From Rubrobacter_A sp965214435 (lineage in GTDB: Bacteria; Actinomycetota; Rubrobacteria; Rubrobacterales; Rubrobacteraceae): a DNA stretch of 64,000 bases. Positions 1 through 7,575 of the stretch are shown in pieces. Below the pieces are notes generated by a model. It was not told the DNA's origin. It made no database searches and worked only from the letters and a program-made list of their open reading frames with translations. The position numbers and the translations under genes were made by a program. The first letter of the stretch is position 1, and each line of letters begins with the position of its first letter. Location of the stretch: the NCBI GenBank assembly GCA_965214435.1, contig OZ243960.1, positions 3,038,001-3,102,000 on the forward strand, read 5' to 3'.

Positions 1-245
1 TTAAGAGAATGAACGGCGAGATCCAGCTCTCCGGAGAGCAGGGCTTCGTCGAGCTGACGGGTAAAAACGTCCCGCTGGTCTATAACGGAGAGCGGTACGT
101 CCGGGTGATGCTCGCTGGTAGTTTTTACGATGCGGACCTCTACTCCGAGGCCCAACGCGCGTAATTGGCCGGCGCAGGTTTCGGCTTGAACCCGAGCAAG
201 CTTCGAGCCTCGGGTACCGAGGATCAAGGTTTCAGGAGCGGTCAC
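1..245 (-). CDS. hemC: Hydroxymethylbilane synthase, N-terminal part (runs off the window)
   Basis: Polymerises four porphobilinogens into hydroxymethylbilane in cytosolic tetrapyrrole synthesis. Only the first 81 codons are in the window. The translation shows the family N-terminus with the LILGTRGSKLAR motif near residues 7-18 and the DVFTRQLDEALLSGELDLAVHSL stretch cut by the window edge. The GTG start at 245-243 overlaps the hemA TGA stop (244-242) as GTGA, so translation is probably coupled to hemA. The Cys that carries the dipyrromethane cofactor lies outside the window. The assignment is clear from these motifs and from the hemA neighbour. Confidence 0.95.
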   Translation of the reverse strand, partial: MTAPETLILGTRGSKLARVQAETCAGQLRALGLGVEVRIVKTTSEHHPDVPLSVIDQRDVFTRQLDEALLSGELDLAVHSL

Positions 246-1531
246 TGGCTGCTAGAGCGGTAGAGTTCTACGCCAAGACCTTCCAGGGCTAACGCCCGGC
301 GGCGGACCTCGGTGCTTTCTACCGGGGAGCCAGACTCGGCGAGAGCTTTGATCTCGGCTATCGGTCCGTGCAGCAGCTTGTTGACCAGGGAGTGACTGAG
401 ACGCTCGACGGCGGCTTCTTCCTCGGTCGAGAGGTCTCCTTTTTTGAGCGTCCGGGCGACTTCGTGGCGACGGATACGCTCTGCTTCGCTGCGCAACTCC
501 TTTATGAGTGGGACGACGTGCAACGTCGAGAGCCAACTCATGTACTCCAGAACTTCGGGGGAGATCATCGCTTCCCCCCTGGCGGCGGCCGCTTCTCTAT
601 CGTCCGCGTTACGCTCTACTACAGCTTGAAGGTCGTCTATGTCGTAGAGGTAGCAGTGCTCGAACGACTGCACCACCGGGTCAACGTCCCGGGGCACCGC
701 TATATCTATAAAGAACAGCGGCGCGGTACGCTCTTCCAGCGCCCGGTATACGAGGTCGCTGCCGACCACCCAGTCACCGGAGCCGGTGGAACTGACCACG
801 ATGTCGACCTCCGGCAGTTCTCCTGCGAGGTACTCAAACTCAACCGGCCGGCCACCGACACGCTCGGCGAGTTCCCGGGCGCGCTCGGCGGTTCTGTTGG
901 CGACCCGGATCTCACCTATCCCGGAGTCTTTCAGATGGTTTATGACGAGCCCGCTCATCTCGCCCGCCCCCAGGACCAGCGCCTTACGGCCGGAGAGTGT
1001 CCCGAAAACGTTCTCGGCGAGCTTTACCGCGACCCGCGGCACGGATAAGGAGTTATCCCCGATTCCGGTCTCTGTCCGCACGTCTTTGCCGACCCGCAGG
1101 GCATTGTGGAACAGCTTGTGCAGAACCGGTCCAGCGCAACGCTCCTCGGTAGATATCCGGTAAGCCTCTCGGACCTGACCCAGGATCTGGGCTTCGCCGA
1201 GAACCATCGAGTCCAGAGAGCTCGCGACCCGGTAGAGGTGGCGGACAGCATCAGCGTCGGTAAGCCAGTAGGCGTCCCGGTATAGAGACTCGACGGTTAC
1301 GCCCCGGTCGGCGGCCAAAGACTCGAATACCTTTGTGCGGTCTTCTACACTCTCGGCGACAACGTAGACTTCCGTCCGATTGCAGGTTGAGATCAAGACA
1401 GCCTCGGCGACGGCACCTGATTCCTTGAGCTCTCGCAAGAACTTCCGGCCGGCACACGGAGAAAAGGAGATCCTCTCCCGCACCTCGACCGGAGCTGAAC
1501 GGTGGTTCATCCCCGCAACTGCGACAAGCAC
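242..1531 (-). CDS. hemA: Glutamyl-tRNA reductase
   Basis: Reduces glutamyl-tRNA(Glu) to glutamate-1-semialdehyde with NADPH, the first step of C5-pathway tetrapyrrole synthesis. The 429-residue protein is normal for the family. It has the N-terminal NHRSAPVEVRE motif, the catalytic-cysteine motif STCNRTEVY near residue 50, the LDSMVLGEAQILGQV motif near 105-120, the Rossmann motif VLGAGEMSG near 190, and a C-terminal dimerisation helix. The start is GTG at 1531, eight codons upstream of an internal ATG. It overlaps the 3' end of the siroheme gene by 25 bases and the hemC start by 4 bases, so the three genes look like one operon. Confidence 0.97.
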   Translation of the reverse strand: MLVAVAGMNHRSAPVEVRERISFSPCAGRKFLRELKESGAVAEAVLISTCNRTEVYVVAESVEDRTKVFESLAADRGVTVESLYRDAYWLTDADAVRHLYRVASSLDSMVLGEAQILGQVREAYRISTEERCAGPVLHKLFHNALRVGKDVRTETGIGDNSLSVPRVAVKLAENVFGTLSGRKALVLGAGEMSGLVINHLKDSGIGEIRVANRTAERARELAERVGGRPVEFEYLAGELPEVDIVVSSTGSGDWVVGSDLVYRALEERTAPLFFIDIAVPRDVDPVVQSFEHCYLYDIDDLQAVVERNADDREAAAARGEAMISPEVLEYMSWLSTLHVVPLIKELRSEAERIRRHEVARTLKKGDLSTEEEAAVERLSHSLVNKLLHGPIAEIKALAESGSPVESTEVRRRALALEGLGVELYRSSSQ

Positions 1532-2067
1532 TCCTGCACCATCCCCTCTAGCTTCTCGTCGGCCACCTGACCCTCTTTGCGCGCCCGTTCCAACTGCTCA
1601 ACGACCCCGGCCCACTCCGGCCCGAAGTGGTGCTCCAGCTCCTGCCGGATGTCCCGGGCCAGAGACGGCGAAGCCCCTCCGGTAGACACCGAGACCTGCA
1701 ACTTGCCCCGCCGCAGGGTGGAGGGTAGGGCGAAGTCGCCTTCCGCCGGTTTATCTACCACGTTGACCGGGATACCACACTCGTTGGCCTCCCGGGCGAC
1801 CGCGGCGTTGACCTCCCGGACGTCCGTCGCCGCGAAAACCAGGGTAGCGCCTCTCAGGTCACCGGCTTTGTAGGGCCGGCGCACGACTTCCGTGGCGACG
1901 CTCTCTATCTCCGGCAGGACTTCCGGGGAGATTACGGTTACCCGCGCCCGCGCCTGGAGTAGCTTTCGGGCCTTACGTTCGGCGACCTTGCCGCCCCCGA
2001 CGACCACGCATCGCTTTCCGTTGAGATCCAGGAATATCGGATAAAGAACAACATGCTCGCCCTCGAT
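1507..2067 (-). CDS. Precorrin-2 dehydrogenase / sirohydrochlorin ferrochelatase
   Basis: Oxidises precorrin-2 to sirohydrochlorin for siroheme (Met8p / CysG N-terminal family). The motif VVVGGGKVAERKARKLL is the NAD-binding loop, and the GGASPSLARDIRQELE segment is typical of the family. The only standard in-frame start is GTG at 2007, which removes the conserved leading strand (YPIFLDLNGKRC). That strand is present in frame upstream, back to a TAG at 2079-2077. The only well-placed initiation signal is AGGAG (2078-2074) followed six bases later by ATC at 2067-2065, so I place the start there (186 residues). The start is uncertain; the function is not. It overlaps hemA. Confidence 0.8.
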   Translation of the reverse strand: MEGEHVVLYPIFLDLNGKRCVVVGGGKVAERKARKLLQARARVTVISPEVLPEIESVATEVVRRPYKAGDLRGATLVFAATDVREVNAAVAREANECGIPVNVVDKPAEGDFALPSTLRRGKLQVSVSTGGASPSLARDIRQELEHHFGPEWAGVVEQLERARKEGQVADEKLEGMVQECLSQLRG

Positions 2068-2221
2068 CTCCGTCTCCTAAACTTTCCCGTGGGCGGCTGA
2101 CCCTGACGAGTCTAGCACAGCCGATTCAACGCTATCATTGACGAACAAAGTGTTGCATGGCTTTATCGCGGAAGCCGTATAAGTCTTCACCAGAGCCGGA
2201 TAAAACCGGTAAGTAGCTCCT
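2068..2221. other. Intergenic gap between moaC and the siroheme gene
   Basis: About 150 bases with no credible gene. It separates the sel-moaC group from the siroheme-hemA-hemC group, both on the minus strand, so it probably carries the promoter of the latter. I see no convincing -35/-10 pair on the minus strand; the segment reading TGTGCTAGACT near 2108-2118 (minus strand) resembles an extended -10 only. Confidence 0.3.
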
Positions 2222-2674
2222 CTACAGAGCTTCTTTAGTCTTCTCGACGAGCGCTATATCCCCGATCACCATTTCCTTGTCCACGGCTTTGCACATGTCG
2301 TAGATAGTGAGGGCCGCGACGCTTACGGCGGTCAGGGCCTCCATCTCTACTCCCGTCCGGTCGGTTGCCCGAGCCGTTGCCCGGACGTTTACCCGCTCCT
2401 CGTCAACGATAAAGTCAACATCCACGGAGGTAAGTTCTATGCCGTGGCAGAGGGGGATCAAGCCCGGCGTCTGCTTGGCCGCCATGACACCCGCGATGCG
2501 CGCCGTATTTAACGCGTCACCTTTCGGCAGAGCTTTCTCCCGCAGCAGACTTACCGTCTCCCGTGACATCCTCACGCTGCCCGAGGCCACCGCCGTGCGC
2601 CGGATCACCGCCTTCTCTCCCACATCGACCATCCTGGCCGAGCCTTCTTTGTCCAGGTGTGAGAAATCCGTCAT
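2222..2674 (-). CDS. moaC: Cyclic pyranopterin monophosphate synthase
   Basis: Converts the MoaA product into cyclic pyranopterin monophosphate, an early step of molybdenum cofactor synthesis. At 150 residues it has normal length and shows the family signatures: FSHLDKEGSARMVDVGEK at the N-terminus, KGDALNTARIAGVMAAKQT, IPLCHGIELTSVDVDF, GVEMEALTAVSVAALTIYDMCKA and a C-terminal conserved lysine. It starts 2 bases after the stop of the upstream nuclease-like gene, whose last codons contain a GGAGG ribosome site. It follows the selenocysteine genes on the same strand, which fits a shared need of molybdo-selenoenzymes such as formate dehydrogenase; that link is inference. Confidence 0.97.
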   Translation of the reverse strand: MTDFSHLDKEGSARMVDVGEKAVIRRTAVASGSVRMSRETVSLLREKALPKGDALNTARIAGVMAAKQTPGLIPLCHGIELTSVDVDFIVDEERVNVRATARATDRTGVEMEALTAVSVAALTIYDMCKAVDKEMVIGDIALVEKTKEAL

Positions 2675-2676
2675 AT

Positions 2677-3381
2677 CTATACCTCCAGTTCAACTTTAAT
2701 CAAAAGGTGGTCGCTGAGACCTTTTTGTGTGGCGTAGCCGCTCTCGCGGAAGCCGCCACCAAAGAGTACATAGTCTACTTTGTGCCCGGTCTCGTGAGTG
2801 GGTTCGTCAGGACCGGCCGGCAGAAGGTTCCTCCCGAGCCACAGGTCTTTGAGCAACGGGTCTCCGGGTACGGCGTTCAGGTCACCGGCGAGTAGCGCCG
2901 GGCTGGAGTCTACAAGTCCGGCCAAAGGTTGCAGGCAGCGGTTTCTCAGACTCTCTTCGTAGGGTAGATGGGTGTTTATTACCTGGAACTCCTGCTCGTT
3001 CCACGATATTCGGGTTACCTGGGCAGCGCGGGGTTCCAGTCCGTCGCTCCAGCCGGAGTGACCGGCCTTGTACAGGGCGCGGGAGCGTCGCAGGGACCAG
3101 ATGCTGGGTACCAGGCCGAGGCGTGAGTTGAGGTGGACGGTGCGTCGGGAGACGAAGCTCGCGCTCTCCGGCAGAACTAGGGCCAGGAACTGGACACCGT
3201 GTTTTACGGGCGAGACGTAAGCTTTTTTGCGGAAGCGGCGCTGTATCTCCCACGCCCGGCGCGGGCTTACTTCCTGCAGGCAACTTAGAGTTTGGCGGTC
3301 GGCGAGGAGCGCGGCGAGCGCCGCGTCGCGACCGTTACGTTCCTTGTAAACGTTGTAGGTGGCTACCTTGAGGCGGGTCAT
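2677..3381 (-). CDS. Endonuclease/exonuclease/phosphatase-family protein
   Basis: A 234-residue member of the EEP superfamily (metal-dependent phosphodiesterases). Visible motifs are the LKVATYNVYKER first strand, LQEVSPR with the metal-binding Glu near residue 35, NTHLPYE, AGDLNAVPGDP in the middle and a C-terminal KGLSDHLLIKVELEV with the catalytic Asp-His pair. The frame is open up to 3426, but that would overlap the tRNA-Sec gene, so the ATG at 3381 (MTRLKVATYN) is the sensible start. It lies 19 bases after tRNA-Sec and 2 bases before moaC. Substrate is unknown. Confidence 0.85.
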   Translation of the reverse strand: MTRLKVATYNVYKERNGRDAALAALLADRQTLSCLQEVSPRRAWEIQRRFRKKAYVSPVKHGVQFLALVLPESASFVSRRTVHLNSRLGLVPSIWSLRRSRALYKAGHSGWSDGLEPRAAQVTRISWNEQEFQVINTHLPYEESLRNRCLQPLAGLVDSSPALLAGDLNAVPGDPLLKDLWLGRNLLPAGPDEPTHETGHKVDYVLFGGGFRESGYATQKGLSDHLLIKVELEV

Positions 3382-3399
3382 CGGGGACCGGCGAAAAAG

Positions 3400-3488
3400 C
3401 GGAATGCGGAGGAATCGAACCGCCACGGCCGCGATACGGCCGCAAACCGGTTTTGAAGACCGGCCGGGCCACCAGGCCCACGCATTCC
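3400..3488 (-). tRNA. selC: tRNA-Sec (anticodon TCA)
   Basis: The minus strand folds as a selenocysteine tRNA. The acceptor arms GGAATGCG (3488-3481) and CGCATTCC (3408-3401) pair over 8 bp, one longer than normal tRNAs. It has an elongated D stem with a four-base loop, an anticodon stem CCGGT/ACCGG around the loop CTTCAAA (anticodon TCA at 3456-3454), a long GC-rich variable arm, and discriminator G at 3400. CCA is not encoded. The 8-bp acceptor, the TCA anticodon and the position next to selB and selA make the call firm. Confidence 0.96.
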
Positions 3489-3514
3489 AGAGTTGTGAAT
3501 AGTATAAGCCCTTT

Positions 3515-5395
3515 CTAGCGGTAGCGGCGGGTCAGGATTCTTTTGTCACCCGTTCGGCGGGTGACGCCCGCGGTGTCAGCGTACTCCAGCCACGCCTGGG
3601 CATACTTGCGGCTCGTCTCCAGGCGGTCCCGGAAACCGGCCAGTGAGACCTCGCCTTCCGACCGGCAGATAGATTTTATCTCTTCCAGCACACGTTCTTC
3701 CGCCTCTTTGGCCGCGAAAAGCGCCGCTGAAAGCCGCACTACCCGTCCACGCTTTACGAGCAACCGGACTGCAGGCGTAGACTCCAGGCTCGGCGGCTCG
3801 GCTCCGGCGTTCCGGAGCTGCCGGAGGAGGTCTTCGGCCTCTTTTTCCAGCTCGGGCGGTACCTCTTCAGCGTCCGGCAGGCTAACCCCGGAGTCCGTGA
3901 TCCTTACGGCAGCGCCTTTGGACTGAGCCATGTCCGCGAGTACCGCGTCCGCGAGACGAGTCGAGAGCCCGGTCGCGGTTCGAGCTTCGGCCACGGTGAT
4001 TTCCGGGCTCTCAGGGCGCTGCTCGGCCCGCTGGCGCAGCACCTCCACTAGCCGCTTTCTGGCGGCCTCTACCCCGGCGGCGGGCGCGTAGAGATCGCCC
4101 AGTACGGCGATACCGGACAGACTCTCGGCAGTCCTTGCGACCTCTTCCGCCGGGGCGGCGGCGGAGAGCGAGATCTCCTCCGCCGTTGCCCCGTTCTCCG
4201 GGACTCTGGAAAGCGCGAGCGGAACGATCCTGGAAAGGTCGCCGCTCTCCAGGGCTTCGAGCCAGGACACGTCCGGCCGGCGGCCCTTCGGGCTGGCGTC
4301 AAGCACCGTGGCTCCGCCGACCGTGATCTGGGGGCTAAGAGCCCGCAATACGAGCCGGTCCCCAGCGAGCACGATCAAACTATCCGCGAGCACGAGCCGG
4401 GCGAGCGAGTCTTCCCCCGGACGTAATTCCCGGCGGTCGGACAGCCTCAAGCGGGCGTTCGCCGCGCGGGTCCCGTGATGGACCCTCAAACGCGTCCCGT
4501 GCTTCAAAGGAGCGGCATTCTCTAGAAGTCTAACTCTAACGTCCAGGTGACGGGTCGGAGAGACCGGCCGGGAGAGCAACACCTCGCCTGGCTCTAGCTG
4601 CGAGGCTTCCACGCCGGTCACGTCGAGCGCGGTCCGGGCTCCGGCGTAAGCAACCTCCGCCGGACGCCCGTGGTTCTGGACGCCCCGCACCCGGAGCTTC
4701 TCACCGGAACCGGTGTAGAGCGTGTCTCCGGGGCGGACGGCGCCCGACCACAGAGTTCCCGTCGCCACGAGCCCTATGCCTTTGAGCACAAAAGCGCGGT
4801 CCACGGGCAGCCGGGTGACCGGGCTACTCCCGGAGGTGCCACGCTCACCGGAGGCCAGGGTATCGAGCGTCCGGAGTAACTCGTCCACGCCCTCCCCGGT
4901 CACGCCGCTGACGCGAAAAAGCGGGGCGGAGAGCCCGACGGACTCTAGAAGCTCCTCGGCATCCAGTTCGGCGAGGGTCGCCATCTCCTCGTCCACGGCA
5001 TCTATCTTGGTTAGCACCACCACTCCCCGCTCGACACCTAGCACCCGCAAGACGTCGAGGTGCTCCCGGGTCTGGGGCATAACACCGTCGTCGGCGGCGA
5101 CCACCAGCATGAAAGCGTCTACGCCGGTTGCGCCCGCGACCATGTTCTTTACGAAACGTTCGTGGCCTGGCACGTCGACGAGGCTCGCCCGCCGGCCGCC
5201 GGGCAGCGTAAGCTCGGCATAGCCCGGCACTATGGAGATACCGCGCCGGTGCTCTTCCTCCAGGCGGTCGGTGTCCGTGCCGGTCATGTACCGGACCAGG
5301 GTGGTCTTGCCATGATCCACGTGTCCCGCGGTCCCGATGGTGAGCGCTATCGGGTTCTCCGATGCTTTTTCCCGGGCTTTACCTCTCTGGGTCAT
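3515..5395 (-). CDS. selB: Selenocysteine-specific elongation factor SelB
   Basis: GTPase that brings Sec-tRNA to UGA codons followed by a SECIS element. The 626-residue protein has an EF-Tu-like N-terminus with G1 GHVDHGKTT (about residues 24-32), G3 DVPGHE and G4 TKID, then beta-barrel domains, then winged-helix repeats at the C-terminus that bind SECIS RNA. Its ATG at 5395 overlaps the selA stop by 17 bases, and tRNA-Sec follows 26 bases downstream, so selA-selB-selC are probably co-transcribed. Length is normal for bacterial SelB. Confidence 0.97.
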   Translation of the reverse strand: MTQRGKAREKASENPIALTIGTAGHVDHGKTTLVRYMTGTDTDRLEEEHRRGISIVPGYAELTLPGGRRASLVDVPGHERFVKNMVAGATGVDAFMLVVAADDGVMPQTREHLDVLRVLGVERGVVVLTKIDAVDEEMATLAELDAEELLESVGLSAPLFRVSGVTGEGVDELLRTLDTLASGERGTSGSSPVTRLPVDRAFVLKGIGLVATGTLWSGAVRPGDTLYTGSGEKLRVRGVQNHGRPAEVAYAGARTALDVTGVEASQLEPGEVLLSRPVSPTRHLDVRVRLLENAAPLKHGTRLRVHHGTRAANARLRLSDRRELRPGEDSLARLVLADSLIVLAGDRLVLRALSPQITVGGATVLDASPKGRRPDVSWLEALESGDLSRIVPLALSRVPENGATAEEISLSAAAPAEEVARTAESLSGIAVLGDLYAPAAGVEAARKRLVEVLRQRAEQRPESPEITVAEARTATGLSTRLADAVLADMAQSKGAAVRITDSGVSLPDAEEVPPELEKEAEDLLRQLRNAGAEPPSLESTPAVRLLVKRGRVVRLSAALFAAKEAEERVLEEIKSICRSEGEVSLAGFRDRLETSRKYAQAWLEYADTAGVTRRTGDKRILTRRYR

Positions 5396-6791
5396 CGTTC
5401 CTCGCTGCTCCCGCTACCGCGTTGCGCACCGCCTTTTCGTCGCCCGGCAGCAACGTGCGGGCGTCGAGCCACAGCCGCCCTTCGTAGACCCGGCCGACCA
5501 CCGGGGGGTCCGACGCCCGCAACCGCTGCGCGAGTTCCTCGGCGGAGCCCGCCGGGAAACCCTCTACCCCGAGCCTTACCGCGTAGGAGGGTATCTCGTA
5601 GATCGGCAGTGTGCCGCCCCCGCTCCGGGCCATCGAGGGCGCGACGTCTACCGGTAAGCCCGGGACCATCCGCGCCAGGTCTTCGGCCAGCTTTGCGGCC
5701 CGGTCTTCTACCTCGCTCGCCGGGGCATGGAGCATGTAAAGCGTCGGGAGGTCCTCGCGGGCCGTTCCTTCAAGGTAAGAACCGAGCGTAGCTTCGAGAG
5801 CCGCCAGACAGAGCTTGTCGGCCCGCACCGCCCGGGCCAGCGGGTGGCGCCGCATCTCCCCTACCCAGCGGGCTTCCCCGACCGTTATACCGGCTTGCGG
5901 ACCACCGAGGAGCTTGTCGCCGGAGAAGATGGTCAGGGCCGCCCCGTCCCGGACGGCTTCCGTCACCCGGGGTTCATGGCTCACGGGCAGTAGCGCGCCG
6001 CTGCCGACGTCCGCGACGACCGGCGGTCCCAGAGTCGCGAGGTCCGCCACGCCGACCGACTCCGTAAAACCGACGGTTTCAAAGTTACTCGGGTGGACCC
6101 AGAGGATCGCGCGGGTGTGCTCGTTTATTGCCTTCTCATAGTCGGAGAGGCGGGTGCGGTTTGTGGTACCGACCTCCCACAGCCGGGCTCCCGAAAGCTC
6201 CAATACCTCCGGAATCCTGAATCCGCCCCCGATCTCGATGAGCTGGCCTCTGGACACTATAACTTCCGGCGTCCCCGGGGAGTCCGCAACGACGGCCGAG
6301 AGAGCGAGCAGGGTGGCCGCCGCGCAGTTGTTCACGACCAGGGCGTCCTCAGCCCCGGTCAGCGCCCGCAACAGCGGCACCGAGTGGTCGTAGCGCGACC
6401 CCCGGCTACCGGCGTCGAGGTCGTATTCCAGGTTCGAGTAGCCGGTCGCGGCCTCGTGAATGGCGGCGGCCGCCGTTTCCGAGAGCACGGAGCGGCCCAG
6501 GTTGGTGTGCAGGATAACACCGGTCGCGTTTACCACCCGCCGGAGGCCCCGGTTAGACAAGAGCCTTGCGGCCGACCGTACAACGGTCCCGGCGGTGGTC
6601 TCCGGCTCGGTCCCGGCAAGGACCTCCCGGCGCAGTCGTCCGAGCACCTCCCTCACGGCGGTGGCGAGCGCCGCCCGGCCGTGCTGGCCGGCGAGGACTT
6701 CGGCCGCCGGCTCCCGGAGCACCACATCGACCGCCGGCAGGTTCCGGAGCCGCTCATTTATTCCCTTCTCGGACGTTCCCTTCTCAGGCAT
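5379..6791 (-). CDS. selA: L-seryl-tRNA(Sec) selenium transferase
   Basis: PLP enzyme that converts Ser-tRNA(Sec) to Sec-tRNA(Sec) using selenophosphate. The 470-residue protein shows the family motifs RRVVNATGVILHTNLGRS near residue 85, NNCAAATLLAL, the PLP lysine in SGDKLLGGPQAG and a conserved C-terminal domain. No selD (selenophosphate synthetase) is in the window, so it must be elsewhere. A TATACT hexamer at 6804-6799 stands 7 bases before the ATG, which suggests a leaderless transcript; no good -35 is visible. Confidence 0.97.
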   Translation of the reverse strand: MPEKGTSEKGINERLRNLPAVDVVLREPAAEVLAGQHGRAALATAVREVLGRLRREVLAGTEPETTAGTVVRSAARLLSNRGLRRVVNATGVILHTNLGRSVLSETAAAAIHEAATGYSNLEYDLDAGSRGSRYDHSVPLLRALTGAEDALVVNNCAAATLLALSAVVADSPGTPEVIVSRGQLIEIGGGFRIPEVLELSGARLWEVGTTNRTRLSDYEKAINEHTRAILWVHPSNFETVGFTESVGVADLATLGPPVVADVGSGALLPVSHEPRVTEAVRDGAALTIFSGDKLLGGPQAGITVGEARWVGEMRRHPLARAVRADKLCLAALEATLGSYLEGTAREDLPTLYMLHAPASEVEDRAAKLAEDLARMVPGLPVDVAPSMARSGGGTLPIYEIPSYAVRLGVEGFPAGSAEELAQRLRASDPPVVGRVYEGRLWLDARTLLPGDEKAVRNAVAGAARNDDPER

Positions 6792-6854
6792 TCCGGCTAG
6801 TATAAGCTCTGTAAAGAGGGCCTGTGCTACACTGGCCGCGGCGGATCTGAGTGC

Positions 6855-7178
6855 GTGAGAAAGAGCTTTCGAGTGGCCCGAGTTTCGACAAAACTAAAGC
6901 TGGTGGTCGGGACCATGCTCGGCGCGAGTTTCGCCGGTGGTTTCGCCACGGGGTTCTTTACTTCCACGCCCACGGCTCGCTCCGCCGGGCGCTCAATGCT
7001 GATGGGGCTCGGGATCTCGGCCCGCTTTCTCGCCCGGAGTACCATCCGGGTGATTGATGTGCTCGGTACGTTTTTAGAGTCTGGGTATACCCGGGTCCGG
7101 GGCCGGGAAGCTTATCTGGAGCGGGAAATACAAGAGCTGCGGGAGCAAATCACCCGCCTCGAACAGCGCGTCGAATAG
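6855..7178 (+). CDS. Small hypothetical protein with hydrophobic segment and C-terminal coiled coil
   Basis: A 107-residue protein with no family I recognise. It has a basic N-terminus, a Gly/Ala/Phe-rich hydrophobic stretch at about residues 18-35, a second apolar stretch near 45-72, and a charged C-terminus (YLEREIQELREQITRLEQRV) with a clear heptad pattern. It is divergent from selA. The start is GTG at 6855; a second GTG at 6873 is possible. An extended -10 (TGCTACACT, 6825-6833) lies about 20 bases upstream. Membrane association is inferred. Confidence 0.65.
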   Translation: MRKSFRVARVSTKLKLVVGTMLGASFAGGFATGFFTSTPTARSAGRSMLMGLGISARFLARSTIRVIDVLGTFLESGYTRVRGREAYLEREIQELREQITRLEQRVE

Positions 7179-7198
7179 TACCTTCGGGCTACAACCCG

Positions 7199-7537
7199 CT
7201 ACCCGCGTCCGAACAACCTCTTGATCCAGTCCGGGAGGTTACCGGCGGCCCCGGCCTCGGTAGCTCTTTTGTAATCTTTGAGGTCTTCCGGGTGTACCGG
7301 GCTTCCAGCTTCACCGAGTATCGCCTGGGCGCTCTCCAGGCTGGACTCTGAAGCGTCTTCCGAAAAAGTGGCTTCCACCAGGTAGTTGCTGTTCCACCGG
7401 ACGCGGTAGACCCGCAGCCCGAGCAACTCCCCTCTAGTGAAGCGGCGGTCGAGTTCGCGGGCGTAGAGTTGGGCCGCAGTCTCGGTCGGAAACTCGTAAC
7501 CCAGAGAGCGATTTTCGCGGTCGCTCCGGTACTCCAT
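7199..7537 (-). CDS. Hypothetical protein
   Basis: A 112-residue soluble protein I do not recognise. It is rich in charged residues and has a central strand-like segment (RVYRVRWNSNYLVEATF) and a C-terminal amphipathic end (LPDWIKRLFGRG). It lies 38 bases downstream of the HEMTH metalloprotease-like gene on the same strand, so the two may be co-transcribed. Codon use and position support a real gene. Confidence 0.6.
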   Translation of the reverse strand: MEYRSDRENRSLGYEFPTETAAQLYARELDRRFTRGELLGLRVYRVRWNSNYLVEATFSEDASESSLESAQAILGEAGSPVHPEDLKDYKRATEAGAAGNLPDWIKRLFGRG

Positions 7538-7575
7538 GAGGAACCTTTCGCTAGCGTAGCTGGTCTACCAGAGGC

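Noticed and set aside
2144..2177. TTGACG with a nearby TTTATC on the plus strand as a promoter
   Set aside because: Nothing on the plus strand downstream is a gene; all neighbours are on the minus strand.
3382..3426. N-terminal extension of the EEP-family gene
   Set aside because: It would overlap the tRNA-Sec 3' end, and the ATG at 3381 starts exactly at the family motif.
3515..5395. UGA-containing selenoprotein near the sel genes
   Set aside because: No gene in the window has an in-frame UGA with conserved sequence on both sides; the interrupted genes show frameshifts or TAG instead.
5060..5791. 243-codon plus-strand frame
   Set aside because: Antisense of the selA-selB junction; low-complexity Arg/Pro.
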